Part shown: positions 55,272-62,040 of the stretch, one piece after another
Layout of the letters: the number at the start of each line of letters is the position of its first letter
How positions within the stretch are numbered: position 1 is the first letter of the stretch
Assembly: GCA_030156395.1 (NCBI GenBank)
Contig: JASGMP010000005.1
Location: 1-64,000, forward strand
From: Fidelibacterota bacterium
Lineage (GTDB): Bacteria > Fidelibacterota > Fidelibacteria > Fidelibacterales > Fidelibacteraceae
DNA length: 64,000 bases
Direction of reading: 5' to 3'
Translations under genes and position numbers: made by a program
The notes under the pieces: generated by a model
The model's database searches: none
What the model was told of the DNA's origin: nothing
The model's input: only the letters and a program-made list of their open reading frames with translations

Positions 55272-55989
55272 CTGTTCCTTTATTACTTTCGGGAAAAATA
55301 CCCATAGTCACAGCTTCTGATGTCAGTCGTTGGATACGATTCAGAAGGCGCCGGTTTGGTTTATCGTACATGATATATTCTGCCAGGGTTTCAGGATTAG
55401 GAAGTCCGGCCACCAACAGGATCATGTCATCAAGTTGCAGATTATCCACCTGCTTCCCAAACAATGTCCGCACCGCGGAAGAAAGTCCCACTGTATTGGG
55501 CGACCACATGATACAGTTGACATAGAGTTCAAGAATTTCATCTTTCTTTAGAAGGGATTCTACAATCAAGACACCCACCATTTCATGGATTTTATTCCAT
55601 ATCGTCCGGTCACAGGATCCCCAAATCGTTTTCACCAGTTGCTGTGTCAATGTGCTGCCCCCTGAATAGACCGATCGGGAAACCCTCGGCGTCTGCAAAA
55701 TTTTGAAAATCCGGAAAAAATCCACACCATGATGCTCGTAAAAGCGATGGTCCTCGGAGGACAACAAGAGCAGAACCAGGGCATCAGGAAGCTCCTCCCG
55801 GTGAATCCAGTTTCCGTCCAGCGTGGGTAATCGGGACATTTCTCCTTGCAGATAGGTGGATTTCCGGATCAGGTTATGTAGTTCGGGCATGGATTTTTTT
55901 TTCAAAACCCGCCCTCTGTGAACCCAGATCCCACAATAAACTGTGAACAAAATCAGCAAAACGCATAAGGCTACTTTCATGCCGTCCAT
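55261..55989 (-). CDS. mtgA: Monofunctional GT51 peptidoglycan glycosyltransferase
   Basis: 242 residues from the ATG at 55987-55989; a TTG 66 bp upstream would overlap the previous gene. An N-terminal membrane helix (V-A-L-C-V-L-L-I-L-F-T-V-Y) precedes the GT51 domain with S-S-E-D-H-R-F-Y-E-H-H-G-V-D (catalytic Glu), Y-S-G-G-S-T-L-T-Q-Q-L-V-K, and L-L-K-K-D-E-I-L-E-L-Y-V-N-C-I. No transpeptidase domain follows, and the length is that of MtgA. It polymerises lipid II into glycan strands. Its presence inside a peptide-export locus, coupled to unknown and lytic genes, is unusual. Confidence 0.88.
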   Translation of the reverse strand: MDGMKVALCVLLILFTVYCGIWVHRGRVLKKKSMPELHNLIRKSTYLQGEMSRLPTLDGNWIHREELPDALVLLLLSSEDHRFYEHHGVDFFRIFKILQTPRVSRSVYSGGSTLTQQLVKTIWGSCDRTIWNKIHEMVGVLIVESLLKKDEILELYVNCIMWSPNTVGLSSAVRTLFGKQVDNLQLDDMILLVAGLPNPETLAEYIMYDKPNRRLLNRIQRLTSEAVTMGIFPESNKGTDDE

Positions 55990-55993
55990 TATT

Positions 55994-56713
55994 CTAATAG
56001 ACCCTTTCAAAAACTGCCGTATATTTCCCCAAAGAAAGTCCAAGGACTTTACCAATTCGGGTGGTTGATTTTACTTTCATGATTTCATACGGTGGATAAT
56101 CCGTTATCCACACATAATCTTCCTGTCCCATGAAAGGGCCGGACTTCATACGAATGTGCCATGTTCGGCATGGGATTATCTGATCCTGAAGGCAGAGCGT
56201 ATCCATTCCGACTGATTTAAAGAGGTATGGCACTGTTTTACCATTATACAGGTAGAGCTCAACGGCGGTATCTGTGGAAGGGGGAAAAAACAGAAGGCGG
56301 GCAAAGCGCGCATAGGAGGGAAACGTGACCTTGTGAAAAGGTGTATGCAGGATATAGGATTTCTCTTTCATCCGTTTATGGACGATATATTCCTTTTTCT
56401 GGAAATCTACTTTCACCTCCTCTCCCAGGGCAGGAATCCAAAACCAAAGAGGATTACCCGTTTTATGATGAAAAATCACATCTACACCACCAAGGGGTGA
56501 GGCCGTAAAAACTTCCCTGTAACGAAGACATTTCAGTGAATCCACAAGCGTATCGGTGATGCTAATTGTCAGATAATCATTTTTATCCTGTTGTTTTAAA
56601 ACCCATATGTCCTGCCTGAAGACGTCCGGGTCCGATGCCGTCAGGACAGACACTATCACAAACCCGAAGATCAGGCATACCAAAAAGGATAGTTTGAGTC
56701 GTTTCATAAACAC
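55994..56713 (-). CDS. Exported protein of unknown function (weakly DUF3108-like)
   Basis: 239 residues, starting at GTG (56711-56713, AGGA site) or at the ATG two codons later. A signal peptide (MKRLKLSFLVCLIFGFVIVS) precedes a strand-rich body. Segments such as K-T-V-P-Y-L-F-K-S-V-G, C-R-T-W-H-I-R-M-K-S-G and V-W-I-T-D-Y-P-P-Y-E-I-M-K-V-K recall the DUF3108 half-barrel, in which an oxidation-tolerant pair of strands carries a dehydrated ligand, but this is a weak match. Two cysteines (about residues 177 and 184) could pair. It is separated from the peptide gene by the hairpin at 56743-56768 and lies 4 bp before mtgA. Confidence 0.65.
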   Translation of the reverse strand: MFMKRLKLSFLVCLIFGFVIVSVLTASDPDVFRQDIWVLKQQDKNDYLTISITDTLVDSLKCLRYREVFTASPLGGVDVIFHHKTGNPLWFWIPALGEEVKVDFQKKEYIVHKRMKEKSYILHTPFHKVTFPSYARFARLLFFPPSTDTAVELYLYNGKTVPYLFKSVGMDTLCLQDQIIPCRTWHIRMKSGPFMGQEDYVWITDYPPYEIMKVKSTTRIGKVLGLSLGKYTAVFERVY

Positions 56714-56742
56714 TTTTTCCTATCTGTATTCTTTCATAAGAC

Positions 56743-56768
56743 CGGGAGAGCCGGAAACGGCTCTCCCG
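56743..56768. terminator. Strong hairpin after the peptide gene (partial terminator or mRNA stabiliser)
   Basis: CGGGAGAGCCG (56743-56753) pairs perfectly with CGGCTCTCCCG (56758-56768) around a four-base loop: an 11-bp GC-rich stem located 17 bp after the peptide stop codon. On the transcribed minus strand no U-run follows, so it does not look like a complete rho-independent terminator. A role in protecting the 3' end of the upstream message or in lowering read-through into the downstream genes is plausible. Confidence 0.7.
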
Positions 56769-56784
56769 ATGTGCCCCCGGGATT

Positions 56785-56952
56785 TCAGTCACAATACCGG
56801 AAAATCAGCGATGTTCCGATATTCATGACCATTCCCTGTGATGTGAAGATACCGAAGCCCAGGGTAACGATTCCTGCCAGGCAGGCAAGATAAGACCCGG
56901 GCAAGTATCCTCCTGTGTACTCCATCATCTCGTTCAAGGTAAGCTCATTCAT
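56785..56952 (-). CDS. Double-glycine-leader peptide, bacteriocin-like precursor
   Basis: 55 residues. The ATG at 56950-56952 follows a GGGGGTCGG site and overlaps the stop of the thioredoxin-like gene by 8 bp. The leader is MNELTLNEMMEYTGG. Counted back from the cut it has Leu at -12, Thr at -11, Glu at -8, Met at -7, Tyr at -4 and Gly-Gly at -2/-1, in agreement with the class II leader pattern L-S-x-x-E-L-x-x-I-x-G-G. The 40-residue core starts YLPGSY, is hydrophobic and glycine-rich (G-F-G-I-F-T-S-Q-G), and has Cys at core positions 9 and 39. A C39-peptidase ABC transporter three genes upstream is the expected processing exporter. Bacteriocin, signal or structural peptide all remain possible. 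Confidence 0.8.
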   Translation of the reverse strand: MNELTLNEMMEYTGGYLPGSYLACLAGIVTLGFGIFTSQGMVMNIGTSLIFRYCD

Positions 56953-57502
56953 TTCCGACCCCCTTTCTTTCATGTTGCTTGTGATTCGCCGGGATCCATT
57001 GCAGGAGCTCCCGGATATCCCTGTCACCGCGCAGTGAATGGACATATGTATGTTCACCGTCATAGATAAATGTGACGGGTAAAGGCGGATCCCCAAAGCA
57101 GGTATAGGCGGTGCTGACATTCAGAATACCTATGGTAAAACGGGAATCCTGCCGAAGTGAAATGCAGGATTCATATATACATGAAGTAAAAAAGGTTTTA
57201 TCTGTCGTAAACAGGCCGTACTGGACATCTGGCAACTTTTCTTGCATTCGGTTCAGGCGCGCCAGATATTGCACACAGTAGGGACAATTTACGGAAAAGA
57301 GAATAATAATTTTATATTTCCCTCTTTCCGGTATAAATTTTTGGGGGCCCGAAATGGCGTCGTATGTAAAGGAAGATAATTCAACATGGGGTGTCTCAAT
57401 TTTCATAATCCAGATAACAAGTGAGACACTGACCATCAGAATGAGGAGAAGCCACACAATTCCCTGAAGGGTAAACCCACTTTCATAACATATAGATTTC
57501 AT
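56945..57502 (-). CDS. Membrane-anchored thioredoxin-fold protein
   Basis: 185 residues from the ATG at 57500-57502 (GGGAG site); an upstream start lies inside the previous gene. One membrane helix at about 13-33 (Q-G-I-V-W-L-L-L-I-L-M-V) places the domain in the periplasm. The active site is N-C-P-Y-C at residues 72-76 and the cis-Pro loop is P-P-L-P-V-T-F-I-Y-D-G, as in TlpA/MauD-like proteins. Further cysteines (about 112, 117 and 139) are present. It could form or reshuffle the disulfide that the two-cysteine peptide encoded by the overlapping downstream gene may carry. Confidence 0.8.
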   Translation of the reverse strand: MKSICYESGFTLQGIVWLLLILMVSVSLVIWIMKIETPHVELSSFTYDAISGPQKFIPERGKYKIIILFSVNCPYCVQYLARLNRMQEKLPDVQYGLFTTDKTFFTSCIYESCISLRQDSRFTIGILNVSTAYTCFGDPPLPVTFIYDGEHTYVHSLRGDRDIRELLQWIPANHKQHERKGVGNE

Positions 57503-58166
57503 AGAAAACTCCCAGTCCCCACATGAGAACAATTCCTAAAATCCGGGCGGTTAGCAATGGTAAGAGAATCTTTTTCATTTTGAACCCTGTCCAGGCAGCC
57601 AGGGTCAAAAGAACCCATACAAGCCATGCTCCTTCAAAACAGTTAAAAGCATTCAGAAGTTTATTTAATACAGGATAGGTATCTACAGACACAACCGCAC
57701 TGAGCGCCAGGGGAACACTGAGGACTTCCCCGGCTTGGTCACCCGAAACGTTCAGGTTGGACAGGGGAATGAATTTTGAAACATCCCTGAGGATGAAGAA
57801 ACCAAAGGCAGGCACGATTGCATGAAAAACGCTTTTGAAAGAGATCCATACCTGGGTCAGCATGAAAAAAAGATGTATCAAAAGCGCCATCAGGGTCATT
57901 CGGATCAGAATGAAAAAAGGGATACACAGCAATGTCCAGTATGTAATATCCTGAATGCGCGCAAAAATCAGGTCAATATAAACCGGTGAAAATTGTTCAC
58001 CCAGGAACCGTTCCACGGTTTGGCGTGTTGTAAAATGATCCTGATAGAACCAGACCGTTGCCATGGAAAGAACAGACCACAAGATTAAGAATCCTGTCCA
58101 GGGGACAGATTTAATGCGTTGAAAAAAAGGTCGATAAGCAAGTGTAAGCATCATATCACCCAGCAT
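57483..58166 (-). CDS. Polytopic membrane protein (possibly Yip1-like)
   Basis: 227 residues with about six hydrophobic segments: near F-L-I-L-W-S-V-L-S-M-A-T-V, L-L-C-I-P-F-F-I-L-I, A-L-L-I-H-L-F-F-M-L, V-P-A-F-G-F-F-I-L, A-W-L-V-W-V-L-L-T-L and I-L-G-I-V-L-M-W-G-L. The end pattern resembles Yip1 proteins. Its start overlaps the transporter stop by 11 bp and its end overlaps the thioredoxin-like gene by 20 bp, so all three are translated from one message. Possible roles are an immunity protein or an export helper; the sequence alone does not decide. A start 12 or 15 bp further in is possible. Confidence 0.72.
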   Translation of the reverse strand: MLGDMMLTLAYRPFFQRIKSVPWTGFLILWSVLSMATVWFYQDHFTTRQTVERFLGEQFSPVYIDLIFARIQDITYWTLLCIPFFILIRMTLMALLIHLFFMLTQVWISFKSVFHAIVPAFGFFILRDVSKFIPLSNLNVSGDQAGEVLSVPLALSAVVSVDTYPVLNKLLNAFNCFEGAWLVWVLLTLAAWTGFKMKKILLPLLTARILGIVLMWGLGVFYEIYML

Positions 58167-60279
58167 ATTCTCTTTTCAGATCTACAACCGTTTGAGCCAG
58201 ATCCATCATTTGGGAATCGTGACTAATGAGAATGACAGCATGATGTTTCGCATACATTTTTATCCATTTCAGAACCCGGTGACGGGTCATACGGTCCAGC
58301 GAATTGAAACACTCATCTAAAATCAGGACATCCGGCTCTTCGAGGATTGCTCGAAGAAGTCCCACTAATTGCTTTTCTCCCCCGGAGAGCCGTCTATGCC
58401 CTTCACCGAGAATCGTCAAAAGACCGTATTCAAATTTTTGGATAAACCAGTTAAAATCCCGGTGTATTTCATTCAACCATCGGAAATTTTTCGGTTTCCG
58501 CCCCAGGAAAATATTATCCCGCAGTGTCATATTGAAAATCTTCACATCCTGACTGACCAGACCAAAATGCCGGCGGTAATCCACGATATCCGTCATCATC
58601 ACAGGTTTGCCATTCCAATACATATCCCCTTCACAGAATTGATATTGCCGTAGGATGGAATGAATCAGGGTTGTTTTGCCCGTTCCGTTATCACCGGAAA
58701 TCTGTATCAGTGATCCTTTCCGAAGTGAAAAACTAATCTTTTCAAACAGGGGTTGATATTTGGGCCATTGAAAAGTACAGTTCCGGAGATCCAGGGAAAA
58801 ATCCGGGACAGGATCACTGGTTTTCCCTTCGCATGTTTCTACGGGATGAATTAAAAAATCCCGGAGCCGGGTGATTGCTTCCCGGGTTTCTGCAGCCTTT
58901 AACGCATTTTCCATCACTCTGAAAAGAGAGGGAATAAAATTAGACGTAAGAATAAAGGCGGCAAGCCAGTTGCCAAAGGATAGATGTCCATTCATCACCC
59001 TCAGGATACCTCCTCCGATAAAGAGAAGCTGAAACACCCCAAGGCCGCATTCTGAAAGGACAAATAAGCGGCTATTCAACAATCCGACATCTTGCCATCG
59101 ACTAAGAAAAGCATCATATTTTTCCCTGTTTAAACGGATAAAATAGGGATGGACACCAAAGGCGGAAATCTCCGCCATCCCTTCCATGGTTTCAATCAGT
59201 TCATGACTGAAGGCTGCCCCTTTTTGAAGCATGGTATTCTGAAGTTTCCGAAGCCGGGGATAGAACCCTGCCAATATTCCAGCCAGCAACAGAATAAACA
59301 GGGTGGACAAAGCTGCCAGCAGCGGAGAAAAAACAACCATCACAAGAAGGCTTCCAACCAGAATAAAAGCATCTGCCAGTCCATGCAGAAGGGTAAACTG
59401 GTAAAAGGACTGTATCCGAAACATGTCCAGAAAGCGGGATGTGATTTCACCGGTACTGAAACGCGATATAATCCCGTAGGGAAGATGCGTAAAATGAGAG
59501 ATGGACGATTGGAAAATATCCTGAAAAAGGATTTTCCCATGGCGGTAAAAAAGGAGATTCCGGATATATGTCACAGCACTTCGGATGAGTAAAAAACATG
59601 ATAAAAAAACAAGACTTATCAATAACAACTGTTGATCCTGTCGGGGGATTACCCTTTCGGTCACCGCCCTGATGAGAAATGCCGTAAAAAAACCTGCAAA
59701 GATTGAAATCACACCACAAAATAGAATTTGAAGCACATGATCTGCATATTTTCTGACATAGGATACCAGCCACGCCCCATCCGATTGATAATCCGGATCC
59801 CGATACGTGGAAATGCACTGGACTGTCATCAAAACCCGGCTTTTCCACAAGGAATCCAGCGCTTTCTGATCCATCCAGTAAAGACCTTTGGCGGGATCCC
59901 CAATCAAAAACCTACCCTTTTTATGAGCATAAACGATTACATAATGAGTCATGTGTTCCGGAAGTTCACAATGAAGAATCACCGGTAATTCCATTTCCGG
60001 GTATTTCCCTTTCTCAACCCGGAATGCAGAGCATTTCATTCCTGTTTTTTCAGCCGCTTGTTTCAAATCGTATAAACGGCATCCTTTATAATCGGTATGA
60101 CACAATAAACGGAGTTTATCCAGGTAAGTATATCCACCAAAATATCGAATCAAACTTAGAAGACAGGCCGGTCCGCAGTCCGAGGACTGATGCTGTTTCA
60201 CGAGAGGATATTTGAAATAGTTAATAATCATTTTTCTATAACTATGTTTCTGTAAAAATTTTATTCTATTTTCAATCAT
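58156..60279 (-). CDS. C39-peptidase-containing ABC transporter (bacteriocin exporter type)
   Basis: 707 residues. The N-terminal peptidase C39 domain (about 25-155) has catalytic Cys35 in S-S-D-C-G-P-A-C, His112 in M-T-H-Y-V-I-V-Y and Asp128 in I-G-D-P-A-K-G. Six membrane segments follow at about 180-440, then an ABC domain with Walker A S-G-D-N-G-T-G-K-T-T, signature R-L-S-G-G-E-K-Q-L and Walker B V-L-I-L-D-E-C-F. Such proteins cut after the double glycine and export the core. The start could also be Met17. First gene of the locus, behind a terminator at 60325-60344; its promoter should lie in 60280-60320, but I cannot fix it. Confidence 0.93.
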   Translation of the reverse strand: MIENRIKFLQKHSYRKMIINYFKYPLVKQHQSSDCGPACLLSLIRYFGGYTYLDKLRLLCHTDYKGCRLYDLKQAAEKTGMKCSAFRVEKGKYPEMELPVILHCELPEHMTHYVIVYAHKKGRFLIGDPAKGLYWMDQKALDSLWKSRVLMTVQCISTYRDPDYQSDGAWLVSYVRKYADHVLQILFCGVISIFAGFFTAFLIRAVTERVIPRQDQQLLLISLVFLSCFLLIRSAVTYIRNLLFYRHGKILFQDIFQSSISHFTHLPYGIISRFSTGEITSRFLDMFRIQSFYQFTLLHGLADAFILVGSLLVMVVFSPLLAALSTLFILLLAGILAGFYPRLRKLQNTMLQKGAAFSHELIETMEGMAEISAFGVHPYFIRLNREKYDAFLSRWQDVGLLNSRLFVLSECGLGVFQLLFIGGGILRVMNGHLSFGNWLAAFILTSNFIPSLFRVMENALKAAETREAITRLRDFLIHPVETCEGKTSDPVPDFSLDLRNCTFQWPKYQPLFEKISFSLRKGSLIQISGDNGTGKTTLIHSILRQYQFCEGDMYWNGKPVMMTDIVDYRRHFGLVSQDVKIFNMTLRDNIFLGRKPKNFRWLNEIHRDFNWFIQKFEYGLLTILGEGHRRLSGGEKQLVGLLRAILEEPDVLILDECFNSLDRMTRHRVLKWIKMYAKHHAVILISHDSQMMDLAQTVVDLKREYAG

Positions 60280-60320
60280 AAATCAACCCAACAAAATTTC
60301 TACAGATTCTCAACTAAAAG

Positions 60321-60350
60321 CAAAAACCCGGACAACTCCGGGTTATTTTT
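60321..60350 (-). terminator. Rho-independent terminator of the barrel gene
   Basis: On the minus strand, AACCCGG (60344-60338) pairs with CCGGGTT (60331-60325) around a six-base loop and is followed by TTTTTGCTTTT. It ends transcription coming from the gene at 60381-62039, so the transporter gene that starts 45 bp further on should have its own promoter. Confidence 0.87.
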
Positions 60351-60380
60351 AGAAAAAAATTCAGGAAAAATACTTATTTG

Positions 60381-62039
60381 TTAAAAATACCAGTTATTCA
60401 CCAGTTTAAAGCCGAAACCCCGGATATTGTCGGTAAATCCGGCGCTTCCCAATGAATAGGTATAGATTCCCATATCCCAGATCCGGGTATTAAACCCGAT
60501 CCCGGTCTTCAGGTAACCATTGCCGTTGGTAAAGCCGGTCCCCATATTCAACATCAGCCATTTCAGAGGAAAAACGTCCAGTTCCAGATACGTCCGGGGA
60601 GATTCTTCATATCCCAGACCTTCATTTAGAAAGGCTGTTAATCCTGTCCGGACCATTAAAACAGAAATGGGTTGCCACGTCAGATCCAATTTCATGCGAG
60701 AAGCCAGATTTTCGGTCATGACGAAATTGGAATCAAGGGTTGTATGTGTGGCATTGAGCAGGGAATCCACATCCAAATCCTCTTCGGAAAATGTCCCTAC
60801 AGGATCTTCCACCTCGGCATCCCAGCGATACTCTTTTTTAATCATGTTGGAACTGTTGATTGTCGCACCCAAATCCAGGAAAGACAGCTGAACATCCAAA
60901 CGGTTTGCCATAATGGGAATGGGCAGAAAATCCTTCAATTTTGCTCCTACACCGAAATCAAAACCAAAGGTGGGACCCGGCACTTCGATATCTGCATCCG
61001 GATTCACAAAACTATACGTAGCTGTGCCGGCAGTTTGGACGGTGGTTTCATCCACCCCGATAACCACATCGTGGGCATCAGCCAGGCTGAATCCTCCCAG
61101 ATAAGCATTCACAGCCAGACCAACCCGTATATCCACAATATCCTGAACAATGGGAATATACCGGCTGATGGTGTGTCCCACACCCAGTGAATTCCTGATA
61201 TAGGCATAGACTTCAGCCGATGTTTCCATATTGTTAATGGGGTTGCCAAAGCTGAAACCCGGTGCCTGATTCCCCAGGAAGGGAATGACCAGAATTTCAC
61301 CGGGGAGAGTTCCGGAGACTCCGACATGGGCACCCGTGTTGAAGAAAACAGGGCCCACCCTCAGCGCAAAAAGAGTTGGTAAGGATATTTGGGAATACAA
61401 AGGCAGGCCATTTTCTTCGAAAAGCCCTGCAAAATATTCCTGGTCTTCAAAGGTCAGCATGTCCCGGGACACAAAATCGTTATAGTTCCCCACCGTTACA
61501 GCTCCATTGGATAGCTGGAAATCCATATTCACCATTGGTGCAATCAGGGATAGGGAAACCATGGATTCGTGATCAATGCCAAGGTTTGCCGGATTTCCCT
61601 GGAGGGCTGCCGGCTGGCGGAGTGTCCGTTTATACACGATATCTGTAAAGGAACCTGTAAACTCCGATCCTTTCTCTTTAATCACAGCAGGTGTAGAAGC
61701 AAGAGACAAAGATTGCTTTTCCGGCTCCCACACATTGACATCCGGTTCAAAAGTCTCTTGCTGATCGGATGTGTCTTTTTCCAGATAATTCTGGTCCGAC
61801 ATATCGTAAACTTCTTCTTCCGCCGGGAATGCCTCCATCTCGCGATCCAGTTCGTCGAAGGCCTCATCCGCCCGTTCACGCACCTCATCCAGAGATGTTT
61901 CTTCACCCGGATTCACGGGTTCCTGTGCCAAAAGATGTCCGGACACCATAATTAGAATTCCGGTAATTAAAAAGATGCGTGCTAACTTAACCTTAATCTT
62001 ATCCTCAATCTTATTCTCAATCTTATTCTTATTCTTCAT
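60381..62039 (-). CDS. Outer-membrane barrel protein (DUF5723-like)
   Basis: 552 residues from the ATG at 62037-62039, which has an AGGAGAATTG site and lies one base after the stop of the upstream gene. The N-terminal region (M-K-N-K-N-K-I-E-N-K-I-E-D-K-I-K) is unusually long and basic and comes from 12-bp DNA repeats; a hydrophobic signal core (F-L-I-T-G-I-L-I-M-V-S-G-H-L-L-A) follows. An acidic linker precedes the barrel, with R-Q-P-A-A-L-Q-G-N-P-A-N-L-G-I and many G-x-G strands, and the protein ends in W-Y-F. This is the plan of DUF5723-like outer-membrane proteins. No enzyme motif. Confidence 0.77.
   Translation of the reverse strand: MKNKNKIENKIEDKIKVKLARIFLITGILIMVSGHLLAQEPVNPGEETSLDEVRERADEAFDELDREMEAFPAEEEVYDMSDQNYLEKDTSDQQETFEPDVNVWEPEKQSLSLASTPAVIKEKGSEFTGSFTDIVYKRTLRQPAALQGNPANLGIDHESMVSLSLIAPMVNMDFQLSNGAVTVGNYNDFVSRDMLTFEDQEYFAGLFEENGLPLYSQISLPTLFALRVGPVFFNTGAHVGVSGTLPGEILVIPFLGNQAPGFSFGNPINNMETSAEVYAYIRNSLGVGHTISRYIPIVQDIVDIRVGLAVNAYLGGFSLADAHDVVIGVDETTVQTAGTATYSFVNPDADIEVPGPTFGFDFGVGAKLKDFLPIPIMANRLDVQLSFLDLGATINSSNMIKKEYRWDAEVEDPVGTFSEEDLDVDSLLNATHTTLDSNFVMTENLASRMKLDLTWQPISVLMVRTGLTAFLNEGLGYEESPRTYLELDVFPLKWLMLNMGTGFTNGNGYLKTGIGFNTRIWDMGIYTYSLGSAGFTDNIRGFGFKLVNNWYF
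61989..62036. repeat. 12-bp tandem repeats at the start of the barrel gene
   Basis: On the coding strand AATAAGATTGAG occurs twice in tandem, with degenerate copies on either side (AAGAATAAG before, GATAAGATTAAG after). All are multiples of three bases, so changes in copy number keep the frame and only alter the length of the basic region before the signal core. Confidence 0.75.
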
Positions 62040-62040
62040 C

